64,000 nucleotides of DNA from Azoarcus sp. DN11 (GTDB lineage Bacteria > Pseudomonadota > Gammaproteobacteria > Burkholderiales > Rhodocyclaceae), in NCBI RefSeq assembly GCF_003628555.1, contig NZ_CP021731.1, positions 3,596,001-3,660,000 of the forward strand. Direction: 5' to 3'. Shown in pieces: positions 18,228 to 26,628 of the stretch (within the stretch, counting starts at the first letter, position 1; each line of letters opens with the position of its first letter). Below the pieces are notes generated by a model, which worked only from the letters and a program-made list of their open reading frames with translations, made no database searches and was not told the origin of the DNA. The position numbers and the translations under genes were made by a program.

Positions 18228-18800
18228 ATGAGAAAGTACAAGGTCGGGTATTTCGTTGGCAGCCTCTCGAGCACGTCGATCAATCGCCTGCTGGCGAAGG
18301 CGCTGGTAAGGCTCGCCCCGCCGGAACTCGAATTGACCGAAATACCGATCCGGGACTTGCCGCTGTACAGCCAGGACTACGATGCGGACTATCCTCCTGT
18401 CGCGCGCGCTTTCAAAAAGGCCATCGCCGGTGTCGACGGGGTGCTCTTTGTCACGCCCGAATTCAACCGCTCCATTCCCGGCGGACTGAAGAACGCCATC
18501 GACTGGGCGAGCCGGCCGTGGGGCCAGAACTCCTTCGCCCGCAAGCCTTCGGGGGTGATCGGTACGTCGCCCGGATCGATCGGCACTGCAGTCGCGCAGC
18601 AGAGCCTGCGGGGCGTGCTGTGTTTCTGCAACTCACCGCTGATGAATACGGTCGAGGCGTACATCCAGTTCAAGCCCGGGCTCATCACCGAAGACGGACA
18701 GGTCACCGACAACTCGACCGCCGAGTTCCTGCGCAACTACATGAACGAGTTGCACGCGTTCATCGTACGGGTGCTGACCGTGTTGCCGCGGGACGCTTGA
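18228..18800 (+). CDS. NAD(P)H-dependent FMN reductase (ChrR/AzoR-like flavodoxin fold)
   Basis: A 190-residue flavoprotein of the NADPH-dependent FMN reductase family. The phosphate-binding loop is GSLSSTSINRLLAKAL at residues 11-26. The family signature TPEFNRSIPGGLKNAIDW is near residues 76-93, and GTSPGSIGT follows. Members reduce FMN, quinones, chromate or azo dyes; the physiological acceptor is unknown. The ribosome binding site AAGGAG precedes ATG 18228 by 7 nt. Confidence 0.88.
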   Translation: MRKYKVGYFVGSLSSTSINRLLAKALVRLAPPELELTEIPIRDLPLYSQDYDADYPPVARAFKKAIAGVDGVLFVTPEFNRSIPGGLKNAIDWASRPWGQNSFARKPSGVIGTSPGSIGTAVAQQSLRGVLCFCNSPLMNTVEAYIQFKPGLITEDGQVTDNSTAEFLRNYMNELHAFIVRVLTVLPRDA

Positions 18801-18924
18801 CGGAGGGAATCCCGCTCCGACAGATCCGAACAAACGTGCTGGGCGTCCACGGCGTGATTTCGTTTAAACGTGGATGCCTTGCAGCACCTGTCGCTGGACT
18901 TCGCTCCCTACGAAGGAGGACTCC

Positions 18925-19143
18925 ATGCTCTGCCCCCATTGCGCTGATGGTCACGACCGTCAATCGGCTCATCGCGCCCACGTGCTGCAACTCCTGGCTT
19001 TGATCGAACACCCCACCGCGCTGCCGCCGGACGCGGCGCTGCGGATCGCATGCGAACTTCTCGCGTGGACGGGACTCGAGGCGTCGGATGGCGAATGCGA
19101 CCATTCCGACGCCCGGGTGGCCGAATTCGAGACGGCAGCCTGA
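18925..19143 (+). CDS. Small hypothetical protein with N-terminal CPHC motif
   Basis: A 72-residue acidic protein beginning MLCPHCADGHDRQSAHRAH. The Cys-x2-Cys with nearby His residues could bind a metal, though there is no second pair. The rest is predicted helical, with one further Cys pair position (C48, C62 region) not arranged as a known finger. ATG 18925 has a GGAGGA site; the in-frame start at 18874 has none. It ends 11 nt before the amidohydrolase gene and is probably cotranscribed with it. Family not recognised. Confidence 0.6.
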   Translation: MLCPHCADGHDRQSAHRAHVLQLLALIEHPTALPPDAALRIACELLAWTGLEASDGECDHSDARVAEFETAA

Positions 19144-19154
19144 GGGAGGGCGGG

Positions 19155-20462
19155 ATGAAACGGAAGAGCGCGGAAGACGGGGCGGCGCGGGCAGGTCTGC
19201 CGGGCCCGTCCGGAGCGTTGCTCGCGCGCCTCGAAGGCATCTACCAGGACATCCACGCGAATCCCGAGCTGTCGATGCAGGAGCATCGCACTGCCGGCAT
19301 CGTCGCATCCTGGCTGCGCGAGCGCGGGTACGAGGTGACCGAAGCGGTCGGCGCGACCGGTGTCGTGGGCTTGCTGCGCAATGGCGAAGGGCCGACCGTG
19401 CTGATGCGCGCCGACATGGATGCGCTGCCAATCGCGGAAAGCACCGGCCTGCCCTATGCCAGCCGGAAGACCGGCACGGACAGGTTCGGGCAGCCGACCG
19501 CGATTGCGCATTCCTGCGGGCACGACATGCACGTCGCGTGGCTGATGGGCGCGAGCGAGATCCTGGCGAGTAACCGCGAAGCGTGGCGCGGCACGGCGAT
19601 GGTGGTGTTCCAGCCGGGCGAGGAAACCGGCCAGGGTGCGCGCGCGATGATCGAGGACGGGATGATCAGACGCTTCCCCAAGCCCGACGTCACGCTGGCC
19701 CAGCACGTGATGCCGCTCTCGGCCGGCCGGATCGGCTGGCGCACCGGAACGATGCTGTCGGCCGGCGATAGCTGGGAAGTGACGCTGTTCGGCCGCGGCG
19801 CTCATGGCTCGATGCCGCAGAAGAGCGTCGATCCGGTAGTGATGGCCGCGTCGGCGGTGATGCGCCTGCAGACCGTCGTGTCGCGCGAAGTCGCGATGAC
19901 CGATTCGGCCGTGGTGAGCGTCTGCACGCTGCGGGCGGGCATGAACGAGAACGTGATCCCCGATCAGGCGCTGCTCCGTCTCAACATCCGCACCTTCAAG
20001 GATGAAGTGCGGACCCGGGTGCTCGCGGTCGTCAGGCGCATCCTGGAAGCGGAGGCGGCCGCGTCGGGGGCGCCGAGGCCGCCGGAGTTCTCCGTGCTGA
20101 GCGAGTTTCCCCTCACCCGCAATGACGAAGACGCGACACGGAAAGTCGTTGCCGCGCTCGAACAGCACTTCGGCGGCGACCGGATTGCGGAGATTTCGCC
20201 CGCGAGCGCGAGCGAGGACTTCGGGCTGTTCGGCACGGCGTGGAACGTTCCGACCGTATTCTGGGTGATCGGCGGCATCGACCCGGCGCTTTACGAGGAG
20301 GCGCGCAAGGCCGGCAGGCTGGACGAGTTGCCGGCCAACCATGCACCGAATTTCGCGCCGGTGCTCGACCCGACGCTGCGCACCGGTATCGAAGCCATGC
20401 TGGCCGCCGCCGGCGCCTGGATCTGCCCGCCGACCGATACGGCCGCCAACCGGGCGCACTGA
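19155..20462 (+). CDS. M20-family amidohydrolase (hippurate hydrolase / aminoacylase type)
   Basis: A 435-residue metallo-amidohydrolase of the IAA-amino acid hydrolase/hippuricase group, which removes acyl groups from amino acids or related amides. Motifs are HANPELSMQEH near residue 34, VLMRADMDALPI, HSCGHDMHVAW with metal ligands near residue 120, and FQPGEETGQGA. The dimerisation-domain stretch GRGAHGSMPQ follows, with a late SASEDFGLF. ATG 19155 follows GAGGGAGG. It is cytoplasmic, with no signal peptide. The natural substrate is unknown. The next gene starts 18 nt later. Confidence 0.88.
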   Translation: MKRKSAEDGAARAGLPGPSGALLARLEGIYQDIHANPELSMQEHRTAGIVASWLRERGYEVTEAVGATGVVGLLRNGEGPTVLMRADMDALPIAESTGLPYASRKTGTDRFGQPTAIAHSCGHDMHVAWLMGASEILASNREAWRGTAMVVFQPGEETGQGARAMIEDGMIRRFPKPDVTLAQHVMPLSAGRIGWRTGTMLSAGDSWEVTLFGRGAHGSMPQKSVDPVVMAASAVMRLQTVVSREVAMTDSAVVSVCTLRAGMNENVIPDQALLRLNIRTFKDEVRTRVLAVVRRILEAEAAASGAPRPPEFSVLSEFPLTRNDEDATRKVVAALEQHFGGDRIAEISPASASEDFGLFGTAWNVPTVFWVIGGIDPALYEEARKAGRLDELPANHAPNFAPVLDPTLRTGIEAMLAAAGAWICPPTDTAANRAH

Positions 20463-20480
20463 AGCGGCCCGGCCCTGACC

Positions 20481-21134
20481 ATGAGTACGGTGCTGCTACC
20501 GGATCTGGTGAAACTGCTCGACTGGGTGGGCACACTGGCGTTCGCCTTCAGCGGCGGCCTGCTGGGAGCGAGAAAGGGATTCGACCTGTTCGGCGTGCTC
20601 TTCCTGTCCTTCGTCGTCGCGGTCGGCGGCGGCATGGTGCGCGATGTGCTGATCGGCGCCGTGCCGCCGGTGGCGATCACGGAAATCCACTACTTCCTGA
20701 TCGCGATCGGCGGTGGCCTGATCACCTTCTACTGGTATCCCAGGGTGGTTTCGCTCGAACGCCCCATCGTGCTCTGCGACGCCGTCGGCCTCGGCCTGTT
20801 CACGGTCATCGGCACGCAGAAGGCGATCGAGTACGGCATCCATCCGCTCATGGCCGCCCTGCTGGGGATGATGACCGGGATAGGCGGGGGGATGACACGC
20901 GACGTTCTCGCCGGAGAGCCCCCCTTCGTGCTGCGCAGCGAGCTGTATGCGGTGGCGGCGCTGGCAGGTGGCGCGATCGTGTCCGCGGGGTACGCAATCG
21001 GCGCTGCGCGCGCGTATTCGCTGCTGCTCGGCGCCGGTGCGTGCATCTTCCTGCGCCTGATGGCGATCTATCGCGGCTGGCGGGTTCCGGTCGCACGTCA
21101 TCGCATCGATCCGGGCAGCCCGGGCGGCCGGTGA
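20481..21134 (+). CDS. TRIC-family (UPF0126/YicG) membrane protein
   Basis: A 217-residue inner-membrane protein with about seven hydrophobic helices and an internal repeat typical of bacterial TRIC cation channels. Each half contains GGGMxRDVL (GGGMVRDVLIGAVPP near residue 49 and GGGMTRDVLAGEPPF near residue 135). It is likely trimeric and cation-permeable, based on characterised homologues. It follows the amidohydrolase gene by 18 nt, so is probably in the same transcript, though no functional link is obvious. Confidence 0.88.
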   Translation: MSTVLLPDLVKLLDWVGTLAFAFSGGLLGARKGFDLFGVLFLSFVVAVGGGMVRDVLIGAVPPVAITEIHYFLIAIGGGLITFYWYPRVVSLERPIVLCDAVGLGLFTVIGTQKAIEYGIHPLMAALLGMMTGIGGGMTRDVLAGEPPFVLRSELYAVAALAGGAIVSAGYAIGAARAYSLLLGAGACIFLRLMAIYRGWRVPVARHRIDPGSPGGR

Positions 21135-21259
21135 AGGGCGGGCAGCATCAGGCTGTGACTCGGGCGGCGTGACGGGGCAGGCCGCCTGGGTGGAATAGGC
21201 GAGGATTCCTGCTATGGATCCCGTATACCCTGTGAAGCGTTGCATGCCTGGAGTCCGCG

Positions 21260-22726
21260 ATGACCATCCATACGGGAAGCCCCGCCCGGTATCAGGGGAA
21301 CGACAGGCTGCTCTTCGGCATCATCATGGGCGTCCTGAACTTCTGGCTCTTCGCGCAGACCACGCTGAACGTCGCCCCCGACATGCAGAAGGATCTGGGG
21401 CTCGATGCAAGCATGATGAACATTGCCGTCGCGATCACCGCCCTGTTCTCCGGCATCTTCACCGTCGTGCTCGGCGGCCTGGCCGACGCCATCGGCCGCG
21501 TCCGGCTGGTCAGGGCAGGTTTCTTTCTTCATATTGCCGGTTCGCTGCTGGTCGGACTGACTCCCACCGGTGATCTGGCAGTCGCGGCATTGATGGCGGG
21601 CCGGGCTCTGCAGGGGCTGTCTGCCGCCTGCATCATGCCGGCCAGCCTGGCGCTGGTGAAGACCTACTGGGACGGCCCCGCGCGTCAGCGCGCGGTCAGC
21701 CTGTGGTCCATCGGGTCCTGGGGCGGCTCCGGCATCTGTTCGCTGTTCGGCGGTTTCGTCTCGCAGAGCTTCGGCTGGCGCTACATCTTCTTCGCCTCCA
21801 TCGTCGTCGCTGTCGTCGGTCTCGCGATGATCAAGGGAACGCCCGAGAGCAAGGCGGAAACGACGGACAATTATAAATTCGACGTCGCCGGCGTGCTGAC
21901 CTTCATGCTCGCCATGGTCGCGCTGCAGATCCTCGTGACCCAGGGCAACAAACTCGGCTGGACCAGCCCCGCCATACTCGGGATGATTGCCGTGGCGCTC
22001 GTCTTCGGTACCCTGTTCTTCATGGTCGAGGCGCGCGCCGTCCACGGGTTCGTCGATTTCAAACTGTTCCGGAACCCGACCTATACCGGCGCGACGATCT
22101 CGAATTTCCTGCTCAACGGCGTGGCCGGCACGCTGCTCGTGTCGTTGCAACTGGTGCAGATCGGCGGCAACATGACCGCGCAGGAGGCGGGCGGGCTGAC
22201 CCTCGGCTATGCGATCGCGATCATTGCCTTCATCCGCGTGGGCGAGAAGCTGCTGCAGCGCTTCGGCACCCGCAAGCCGATGATCTGGGGCTGCCTGATC
22301 ACCGGCCTGGCCATCCTGATGCTGTCCCCGGCCAACCTGCTGCTCACCGATTACAAGATCCTCGCAATCGTCGGCTACACGCTGTTCGGCGTCGGTCTTG
22401 CCTTCTACGCCACCCCCTCGACCGATGCGGCGCTGTCTTCCCTGCCGACCGCGCAAGCAGGTGCGGGTGCCGGCATCTACAAGATGGCTTCCTCGCTCGG
22501 CGCCGCTTTTGGCGTGGCCATCTCCGCGGCGATCTTCACCGCGCTGCGGGCCAGCCCGGAACACGTTTCATGGCTCGAAGGCGTCATCACCTTCGTCGGC
22601 CGCCAGGACAACCTGGCCGTCAGGCAAGCCGCGATGATCGCCCTGACGTTCAACGCGTTCATGGTGCTCGTGGCGATCATGTCGATCATGCTGACGGTGC
22701 CCAAGGGCGGCCCCAGGAAGGCCTGA
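21260..22726 (+). CDS. MFS transporter, 14-helix drug:proton antiporter type
   Basis: A 488-residue DHA2-like exporter with about 14 hydrophobic helices. The inter-helix motif A reads GGLADAIGRVRLVRAG near residue 73, and the antiporter motif C-like helix contains GSWGGSGICSLFGG near residue 155. Such proteins expel cationic drugs or metabolites using the proton gradient; the substrate is unknown. It ends 40 nt before the first tRNA-Arg direct repeat, on the opposite strand from the tRNA. Confidence 0.88.
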   Translation: MTIHTGSPARYQGNDRLLFGIIMGVLNFWLFAQTTLNVAPDMQKDLGLDASMMNIAVAITALFSGIFTVVLGGLADAIGRVRLVRAGFFLHIAGSLLVGLTPTGDLAVAALMAGRALQGLSAACIMPASLALVKTYWDGPARQRAVSLWSIGSWGGSGICSLFGGFVSQSFGWRYIFFASIVVAVVGLAMIKGTPESKAETTDNYKFDVAGVLTFMLAMVALQILVTQGNKLGWTSPAILGMIAVALVFGTLFFMVEARAVHGFVDFKLFRNPTYTGATISNFLLNGVAGTLLVSLQLVQIGGNMTAQEAGGLTLGYAIAIIAFIRVGEKLLQRFGTRKPMIWGCLITGLAILMLSPANLLLTDYKILAIVGYTLFGVGLAFYATPSTDAALSSLPTAQAGAGAGIYKMASSLGAAFGVAISAAIFTALRASPEHVSWLEGVITFVGRQDNLAVRQAAMIALTFNAFMVLVAIMSIMLTVPKGGPRKA

Positions 22727-22814
22727 GTCAGACCTTGACCACGATCTTCCGCCGGACGGCGCCTTTGGAGTTCAATCGAGGGCCTCACGGGCAATCGAAT
22801 AACACACCCGGGCC

Positions 22815-22851
22815 CAAAAAACACAAACGCCACCTCAAGGGTGGCGTTTGT
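22815..22851 (-). terminator. Terminator of tRNA-Arg copy 1
   Basis: A 12-bp stem (ACAAACGCCACC and complement, loop 5 nt, 22823-22851) is followed on the minus strand by GTTTTTT. It starts 11 nt after the CCA end of the tRNA. Confidence 0.85.
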
Positions 22852-22861
22852 GTCTGAAACT

Positions 22862-22938
22862 TGGCGCGCCCGGCAGGATTCGAACCCACGACCCCCTGGT
22901 TCGTAGCCAGGTACTCTATCCAACTGAGCTACGGGCGC
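22862..22938 (-). tRNA. tRNA-Arg (anticodon ACG), copy 1
   Basis: A 77-nt cloverleaf with encoded CCA. The acceptor is GCGCCCG/CGGGCGC with discriminator G, and the D-arm begins AGCTCAGTTGG. The anticodon loop is CTACGAA on a CCTGG/CCAGG stem, and the T-loop is TTCGAAT. A34 would be deaminated to inosine. The sequence is identical to copy 2 at 29.6 kb. This copy has its own strong promoter, whereas copy 2 does not. Confidence 0.97.
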
Positions 22939-22950
22939 TAAAGAAAGCGC

Positions 22951-22978
22951 ATTATAGACAGATTTGTAATCCAGTCAA
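22951..22978 (-). promoter_or_regulatory. Promoter of tRNA-Arg copy 1
   Basis: TTGACT (-35, 22973-22978) and TATAAT (-10, 22951-22956) are spaced by 16 nt on the minus strand. The -10 ends 12 nt before the tRNA 5' end, and a GC-rich discriminator (GCGC) follows it, as in stringently controlled stable-RNA promoters. Confidence 0.85.
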
Positions 22979-23022
22979 GATCGGACGCTAAAAATCACGC
23001 GCCCCTGAAACCATAATCCGGA

Positions 23023-23098
23023 AATGAAAAGAGCATCCGAAGATGCCTCCCCTCCCCAGGAATGCTGGCGCGCCCGGCGGGATTCGAACCCACGCCCC
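23023..23098 (-). pseudogene. Decayed tRNA gene (3' part) with its terminator
   Basis: 23066-23098 matches the last 33 nt of the tRNA-Arg gene: T-arm GTGGG-TTCGAAT-CCCGC, acceptor CGGGCGC, discriminator G and encoded CCA. One base is missing and one substituted relative to tRNA-Arg(ACG). The sequence upstream (23099-23140) no longer folds into D- and anticodon arms. About 20 nt beyond the CCA end a stem GCATC-TTCG-GATGC (23033-23046) followed by TCTTTTC on the minus strand still looks like a tRNA terminator. It is therefore a former tRNA gene rather than a chance match. Confidence 0.65.
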
Positions 23099-23360
23099 CT
23101 TGAACACGCAGGCCGCCAATTACACATCGCCGAGTCGCAGCCTGTCTCCATATCCCTCACGACAGCGCTCGTCCTCCGTCCGACGGCAAGACTCGACGTC
23201 GTGACTCCTGACCTTACGCCACACACTTTACGCTGACGCCCCCGCGCCCATCCTCAGCTCTCGAAACAATGAATGGCGAATTCCGCCGCTCATAGGGGGC
23301 AAGTCCGGCAACGCCGAAACGAACGAGTCCTGCCGACGGTTTAGATTGACTACATATTGT
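23099..23360 (+). other. Intergenic region at the left edge of the rnf module
   Basis: No gene was recognised. It runs from the decayed tRNA to the promoter of the rseC-rnf operon. Readings on either strand lack ribosome binding sites and similarity. Confidence 0.4.
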
Positions 23361-23389
23361 TTGATTACAAATCATTTGTGCGATATGCT
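23361..23389 (+). promoter_or_regulatory. Probable promoter of the rseC-rnf operon
   Basis: TTGATT (23361-23366) and TATGCT (23384-23389) are separated by 17 nt in an AT-rich patch. The -35 overlaps an inverted repeat TGATT-ACA-AATCA, a possible operator. The transcript would have a leader of about 90 nt before rseC. Confidence 0.55.
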
Positions 23390-23484
23390 GCGATGCAAGA
23401 ATTACCGGACGCGTCTTGAAACCACGTCTCGGTGCAACGTAGCTGTCATGCGTATCGGATTGTCGATCGGTAAGGGATGGGTAA

Positions 23485-24006
23485 ATGTCTGGTTCGATGA
23501 TTGGAGGACTCGGCCTCCCCCCCGACAAGAGGGAAAACGGGCACCCGTTTGTCGAAGGACGAGCGCGGGTCGTTGCGGTCGATAAGGGCATCGCGTGGCT
23601 CGAGCCCGAACAAACCGGCAGTTGCGGGGGCTGTGCATCCGCGGCCCTTTGCGGCAGCAAGGGGCTCGGCACCCTGACAAGCCGTCTCCAGGCGCGGCGT
23701 TTTCCCCTTCCCGACGGGGCCGGGCTTCATGTTGGCGACCGCGTCATTGTCGGCGTCCGCGAGGATGCGCTGGTCAAGGCGAGCATGACGGCCTACGCGC
23801 TGCCGCTGGCAACGTGCTTTGCCGCCGGCGCCCTCGCCCAGGCTGTCACGCACCGTGACGGCATCACGATGGCCGCCAGCGCTGCGGGCCTGCTCGTCGG
23901 ACTCGTTCTCGCTCGCATATTCGCCCGCGTCCTCGAAACCTGTGGCGAGATCGCACCGCGACTGGTACGCCGGGACGCGCCCGCTTGTCACCCCGAACAA
24001 GGCTGA
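23485..24006 (+). CDS. rseC: RseC/SoxR-reducing system protein
   Basis: A 173-residue RseC-family protein. It has a cytoplasmic Cys-rich segment (GSCGGCASAALCG, Cys47, Cys50, Cys56) that could bind an iron-sulfur cluster. Two membrane helices (about 97-117 and 121-143) form a hairpin. In E. coli RseC acts with the Rnf-like Rsx complex to keep SoxR reduced; in rnf operons it is thought to help Rnf assembly. It is the first gene of the operon, with rnfA starting 4 nt after its stop. The start at 23485 is chosen for its position after GGGATGGG; Met5 is an alternative. Confidence 0.85.
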   Translation: MSGSMIGGLGLPPDKRENGHPFVEGRARVVAVDKGIAWLEPEQTGSCGGCASAALCGSKGLGTLTSRLQARRFPLPDGAGLHVGDRVIVGVREDALVKASMTAYALPLATCFAAGALAQAVTHRDGITMAASAAGLLVGLVLARIFARVLETCGEIAPRLVRRDAPACHPEQG

Positions 24007-24010
24007 CCCC

Positions 24011-24592
24011 ATGCAGGAATACGTCCTCCTCTTCGTCAGCGCGGCGCTGGTCAACAACGTTATCCTCGCCCGCTTCCTCGGGCTGTGCTCCTTCATGGGC
24101 GTCACGACTCGGGTCGACACCGCGGTCGGCATGGGCATGGCGACGACCTTTGTCATCACGGTATCGTCGATGATCGACTGGGCGGTCGAGGCCTGGCTGC
24201 TGCAGCCGTATGGCCTCGGCTACTTGCGTACGGTGACTTTCATCCTGGTGATTGCCGCTGCCGTGCAATTCACCGAGATGACGATCCGCAAGGTCTCGCC
24301 ACCCCTGTTCCAGATGCTGGGCATCTACCTGCCGCTGATCACGACCAATTGCGCGGTGCTGGGCGTCGCTTTGTTGCTCGTCGAAAGCCACATGAATTTC
24401 TTCGCCAGCGCGCTCTTCGCTTTCGCGTCGTCGATCGGCTACAGCCTCGTCATGGTGATCTTTGCCGGACTGCGCGAACGCCTCGCGCTGGCCGAGGTGC
24501 CGCGCCTGTTCGCCGGCCCGCCGGTGGGCTTCATCACGGCAAGCCTGCTGGCGCTGGCCTTCATGGGCTTCTCCGGCATGAGCACGAACTGA
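24011..24592 (+). CDS. rnfA: Rnf electron transport complex subunit RnfA
   Basis: Integral membrane subunit of the Rnf NADH:ferredoxin oxidoreductase, which couples electron transfer to ion movement. The 193-residue product has six helices. The conserved half-helix cysteine regions that carry the intramembrane Fe-S cluster with RnfE are visible: NNVILARFLGLCSFMG near residue 15 and PLITTNCAVLG near residue 108. It is inverted-topology homologous to RnfE. Length and sequence match the family fully. Confidence 0.96.
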   Translation: MQEYVLLFVSAALVNNVILARFLGLCSFMGVTTRVDTAVGMGMATTFVITVSSMIDWAVEAWLLQPYGLGYLRTVTFILVIAAAVQFTEMTIRKVSPPLFQMLGIYLPLITTNCAVLGVALLLVESHMNFFASALFAFASSIGYSLVMVIFAGLRERLALAEVPRLFAGPPVGFITASLLALAFMGFSGMSTN

Positions 24593-24602
24593 GGAACCGG
24601 TC

Positions 24603-25148
24603 ATGTTGATCGACGTCGGAAGTCTCACGCTGATGGGCATCGCGCTTGGCAGCCTGCTCGGCACCGCGGCCCGCTACCTCGCTGTTCAGGAAGACCCGCT
24701 CGAAGAGGAACTCAGGGCGATGCTTCCGGGATCGCAGTGCGGCCAATGCGGGTACGTGGGCTGTGCTCAGGCCGCCGCGGCGCTGGCACGCGGCGAAGCG
24801 GCCGTTACGGTGTGCCCGCCGGGCGGCAAGGCAGTTGCCGAGGCGCTGGCGAAGAAGCTGGGGGTCAGTGCGGACCTGTCGGAGCACGTCGAACAGGTGC
24901 CGGTGTACGCCCGCATCGAGGAAAACCTGTGCATCGGCTGCACCCGCTGTCTCAAGGAATGCTCCGTCGACGCGATCTACGGCGCCACCAAGCTGATGCA
25001 TACGGTGATCACCGACGCGTGCCATGGCTGCGGCAAGTGCGCGCTTGTCTGTCCCACCGACGCGATCGAAATGCTTCCGGTCGCGCAAACCCTCGCCACC
25101 TGGTACTGGCCCAAGCCCGCGACGGTGGGCGACGGGGCGGTCCACTGA
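24603..25148 (+). CDS. rnfB: Rnf complex iron-sulfur subunit RnfB
   Basis: Membrane-anchored ferredoxin-like subunit that passes electrons between soluble ferredoxin and the complex. The 181-residue product has an N-terminal helix. A four-Cys cluster motif follows (Cys46, Cys49, Cys54, Cys71: CGQCGYVGC then VCPPGG). Two 4Fe-4S ferredoxin motifs come next, CIGCTRCLKEC (110-120) and CHGCGKCALVC (140-150). It starts 10 nt after rnfA. Confidence 0.96.
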   Translation: MLIDVGSLTLMGIALGSLLGTAARYLAVQEDPLEEELRAMLPGSQCGQCGYVGCAQAAAALARGEAAVTVCPPGGKAVAEALAKKLGVSADLSEHVEQVPVYARIEENLCIGCTRCLKECSVDAIYGATKLMHTVITDACHGCGKCALVCPTDAIEMLPVAQTLATWYWPKPATVGDGAVH

Positions 25149-25161
25149 CAGGAGCCCGGCC

Positions 25162-26628
25162 ATGAAACTCTTTCCGGTCCGAGGCGGCATTCATCCGGAC
25201 TATCGCAAGTCGCTGTCGAGCAACGAGGCCATCGTCGTGATGCCGATGCCTCGACGGCTCGTCCTCCCGCTGCAGCAGCACATTGGCGCACCAGCCGAAG
25301 TGCTCGTCGCCGCCGGTGAGCAGGTCCGCAAGGGCCAGCTGCTCGCGCGCGGTCAGGGGCCGGTGTCGGCACCGCTGCACGCGCCCACCTCGGGCGTCAT
25401 CGAAGCCATCAGCCAGATCCCGGCTCCGCATCCTTCCGGCCTGCCGCAGACTGCCATCGTGCTGCTGCCCGACGGACTCGACGCGTGGGCGCCCCTGCCC
25501 GCGCCGCTTGCCGACCCGTTCGAGGCTCCGCCCGAGGCGATCCGCGAGCACGTTGCGCAGGCCGGCATTGTCGGCATGGGCGGCGCGGCCTTCCCCGCAG
25601 CGGTCAAGCTTGGGCTCGGTGGTCAGCATCGCATCGACACCTTGCTCATCAACGGCGCCGAGTGCGAACCCTATCTCACCTGCGACGATCGCGTGATGCG
25701 CGAGCATGCGGACGACGTGGTCGACGGCGCGCGACTGATGGCCCGTGCGCTGGACGCGCCGTGCGTGATCATCGCCATCGAGGCCAACAAGCCGGAGGCG
25801 ATCGACAGCATCTCGCACGCGGCAGCGAAGTTTGCCGAGGTGCAGGTCGTCGCCGTGCCGGTGCAGTACCCGATGGGCTCGGAACGCCATCTGGTGCAGG
25901 CGATCACCGGCCGCGAAACACCCGCGCGACGGCTCACCGCGGACATCGGCGTGGTCGTCCACAATCCGGGCACCGCGCGTGCCGTGCATGAGGCGGTGCG
26001 CCACGGCCGGCCGTTGACGCACCGGGTCGTCACCGTGAGTGGCGGCGCCGTTCGCCACCCGCGCAATGTCGACGTCGCGCTCGGCACGCCGGTTGCCGAC
26101 CTGCTGGCCTTCTGTGGCGGACTGACCGGCATGGAGGAACAACTGGTCCAGGGCGGACCGATGATGGGGCAGCCCCTCCCCAGCCTGGACGTTCCGGTGG
26201 TCAAGGGCACCTCGGGCATTCTGGCGCTCACCGCCGAGGAAGTCGCCGAGCAGCCCGCAAGCCCCTGCATCCGCTGCGGCAGTTGCGTCAGCGTGTGCCC
26301 CTGCGGACTGGTACCCGTCGAACTCGCCGCCTACATCCGCAAGGACCGCCTGGAGGACGCCGCCAAACTGGGCGTCCAGGATTGCCTGTCCTGCGGCAGT
26401 TGCGCCTGGGTGTGCCCTTCGCACATCCCGCTGGTTCAGTACTTCAACTACGCAAAGGGCCGGCTCAACGCCGACGCGGCCGTGCAGCGCAAGAACGACC
26501 GTACGCGCACGCTGGCCGAAGCGCGAACGCTGCGACTCGAAAAGGCCGAGGCAGCCAAACGGGCCGCGGCAGCCGTCCGTCAGGCCGCAGCGACGGCAAA
26601 CGCTGCCACGGGAGACATCAACGCATGA
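25162..26628 (+). CDS. rnfC: Rnf complex NADH-binding subunit RnfC
   Basis: Peripheral subunit carrying FMN, NADH site and two 4Fe-4S clusters; it is the entry point for NADH electrons. The 488-residue product starts MKLFPVRGGIHP, typical of RnfC. The flavin/NADH region includes GIVGMGGAAFPAAVKL and LLINGAECEPYLTCDDR. The cluster motifs are CIRCGSCVSVCPCG and CLSCGSCAWVCP. The Ala/Lys-rich C-terminal tail is short (about 35 residues) compared with the long repeats of E. coli RsxC. Its stop overlaps the rnfD start (ATGA). Confidence 0.96.
   Translation: MKLFPVRGGIHPDYRKSLSSNEAIVVMPMPRRLVLPLQQHIGAPAEVLVAAGEQVRKGQLLARGQGPVSAPLHAPTSGVIEAISQIPAPHPSGLPQTAIVLLPDGLDAWAPLPAPLADPFEAPPEAIREHVAQAGIVGMGGAAFPAAVKLGLGGQHRIDTLLINGAECEPYLTCDDRVMREHADDVVDGARLMARALDAPCVIIAIEANKPEAIDSISHAAAKFAEVQVVAVPVQYPMGSERHLVQAITGRETPARRLTADIGVVVHNPGTARAVHEAVRHGRPLTHRVVTVSGGAVRHPRNVDVALGTPVADLLAFCGGLTGMEEQLVQGGPMMGQPLPSLDVPVVKGTSGILALTAEEVAEQPASPCIRCGSCVSVCPCGLVPVELAAYIRKDRLEDAAKLGVQDCLSCGSCAWVCPSHIPLVQYFNYAKGRLNADAAVQRKNDRTRTLAEARTLRLEKAEAAKRAAAAVRQAAATANAATGDINA

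Larger units (their letters stand above)
22767..22938 (-). repeat. Direct repeat copy 1 (tRNA-Arg plus its terminator)
   Basis: A 172-bp unit that recurs at 29505-29676 in the same orientation with no indel. By eye there are about ten mismatches, all outside the tRNA. It contains the complete tRNA-Arg(ACG), its stem-loop and about 50 bp beyond. Similarity stops right at the 5' end of the tRNA on one side and at GGAG(T/C)TCAATCGAG on the other. Confidence 0.9.

Noticed and set aside
23361..23376. Possible FNR box TTGAT...ATCAT in the rnf promoter
   Set aside because: The half-sites are separated by five bases instead of four and the second is imperfect. It is kept only as a -35 region with an inverted repeat.
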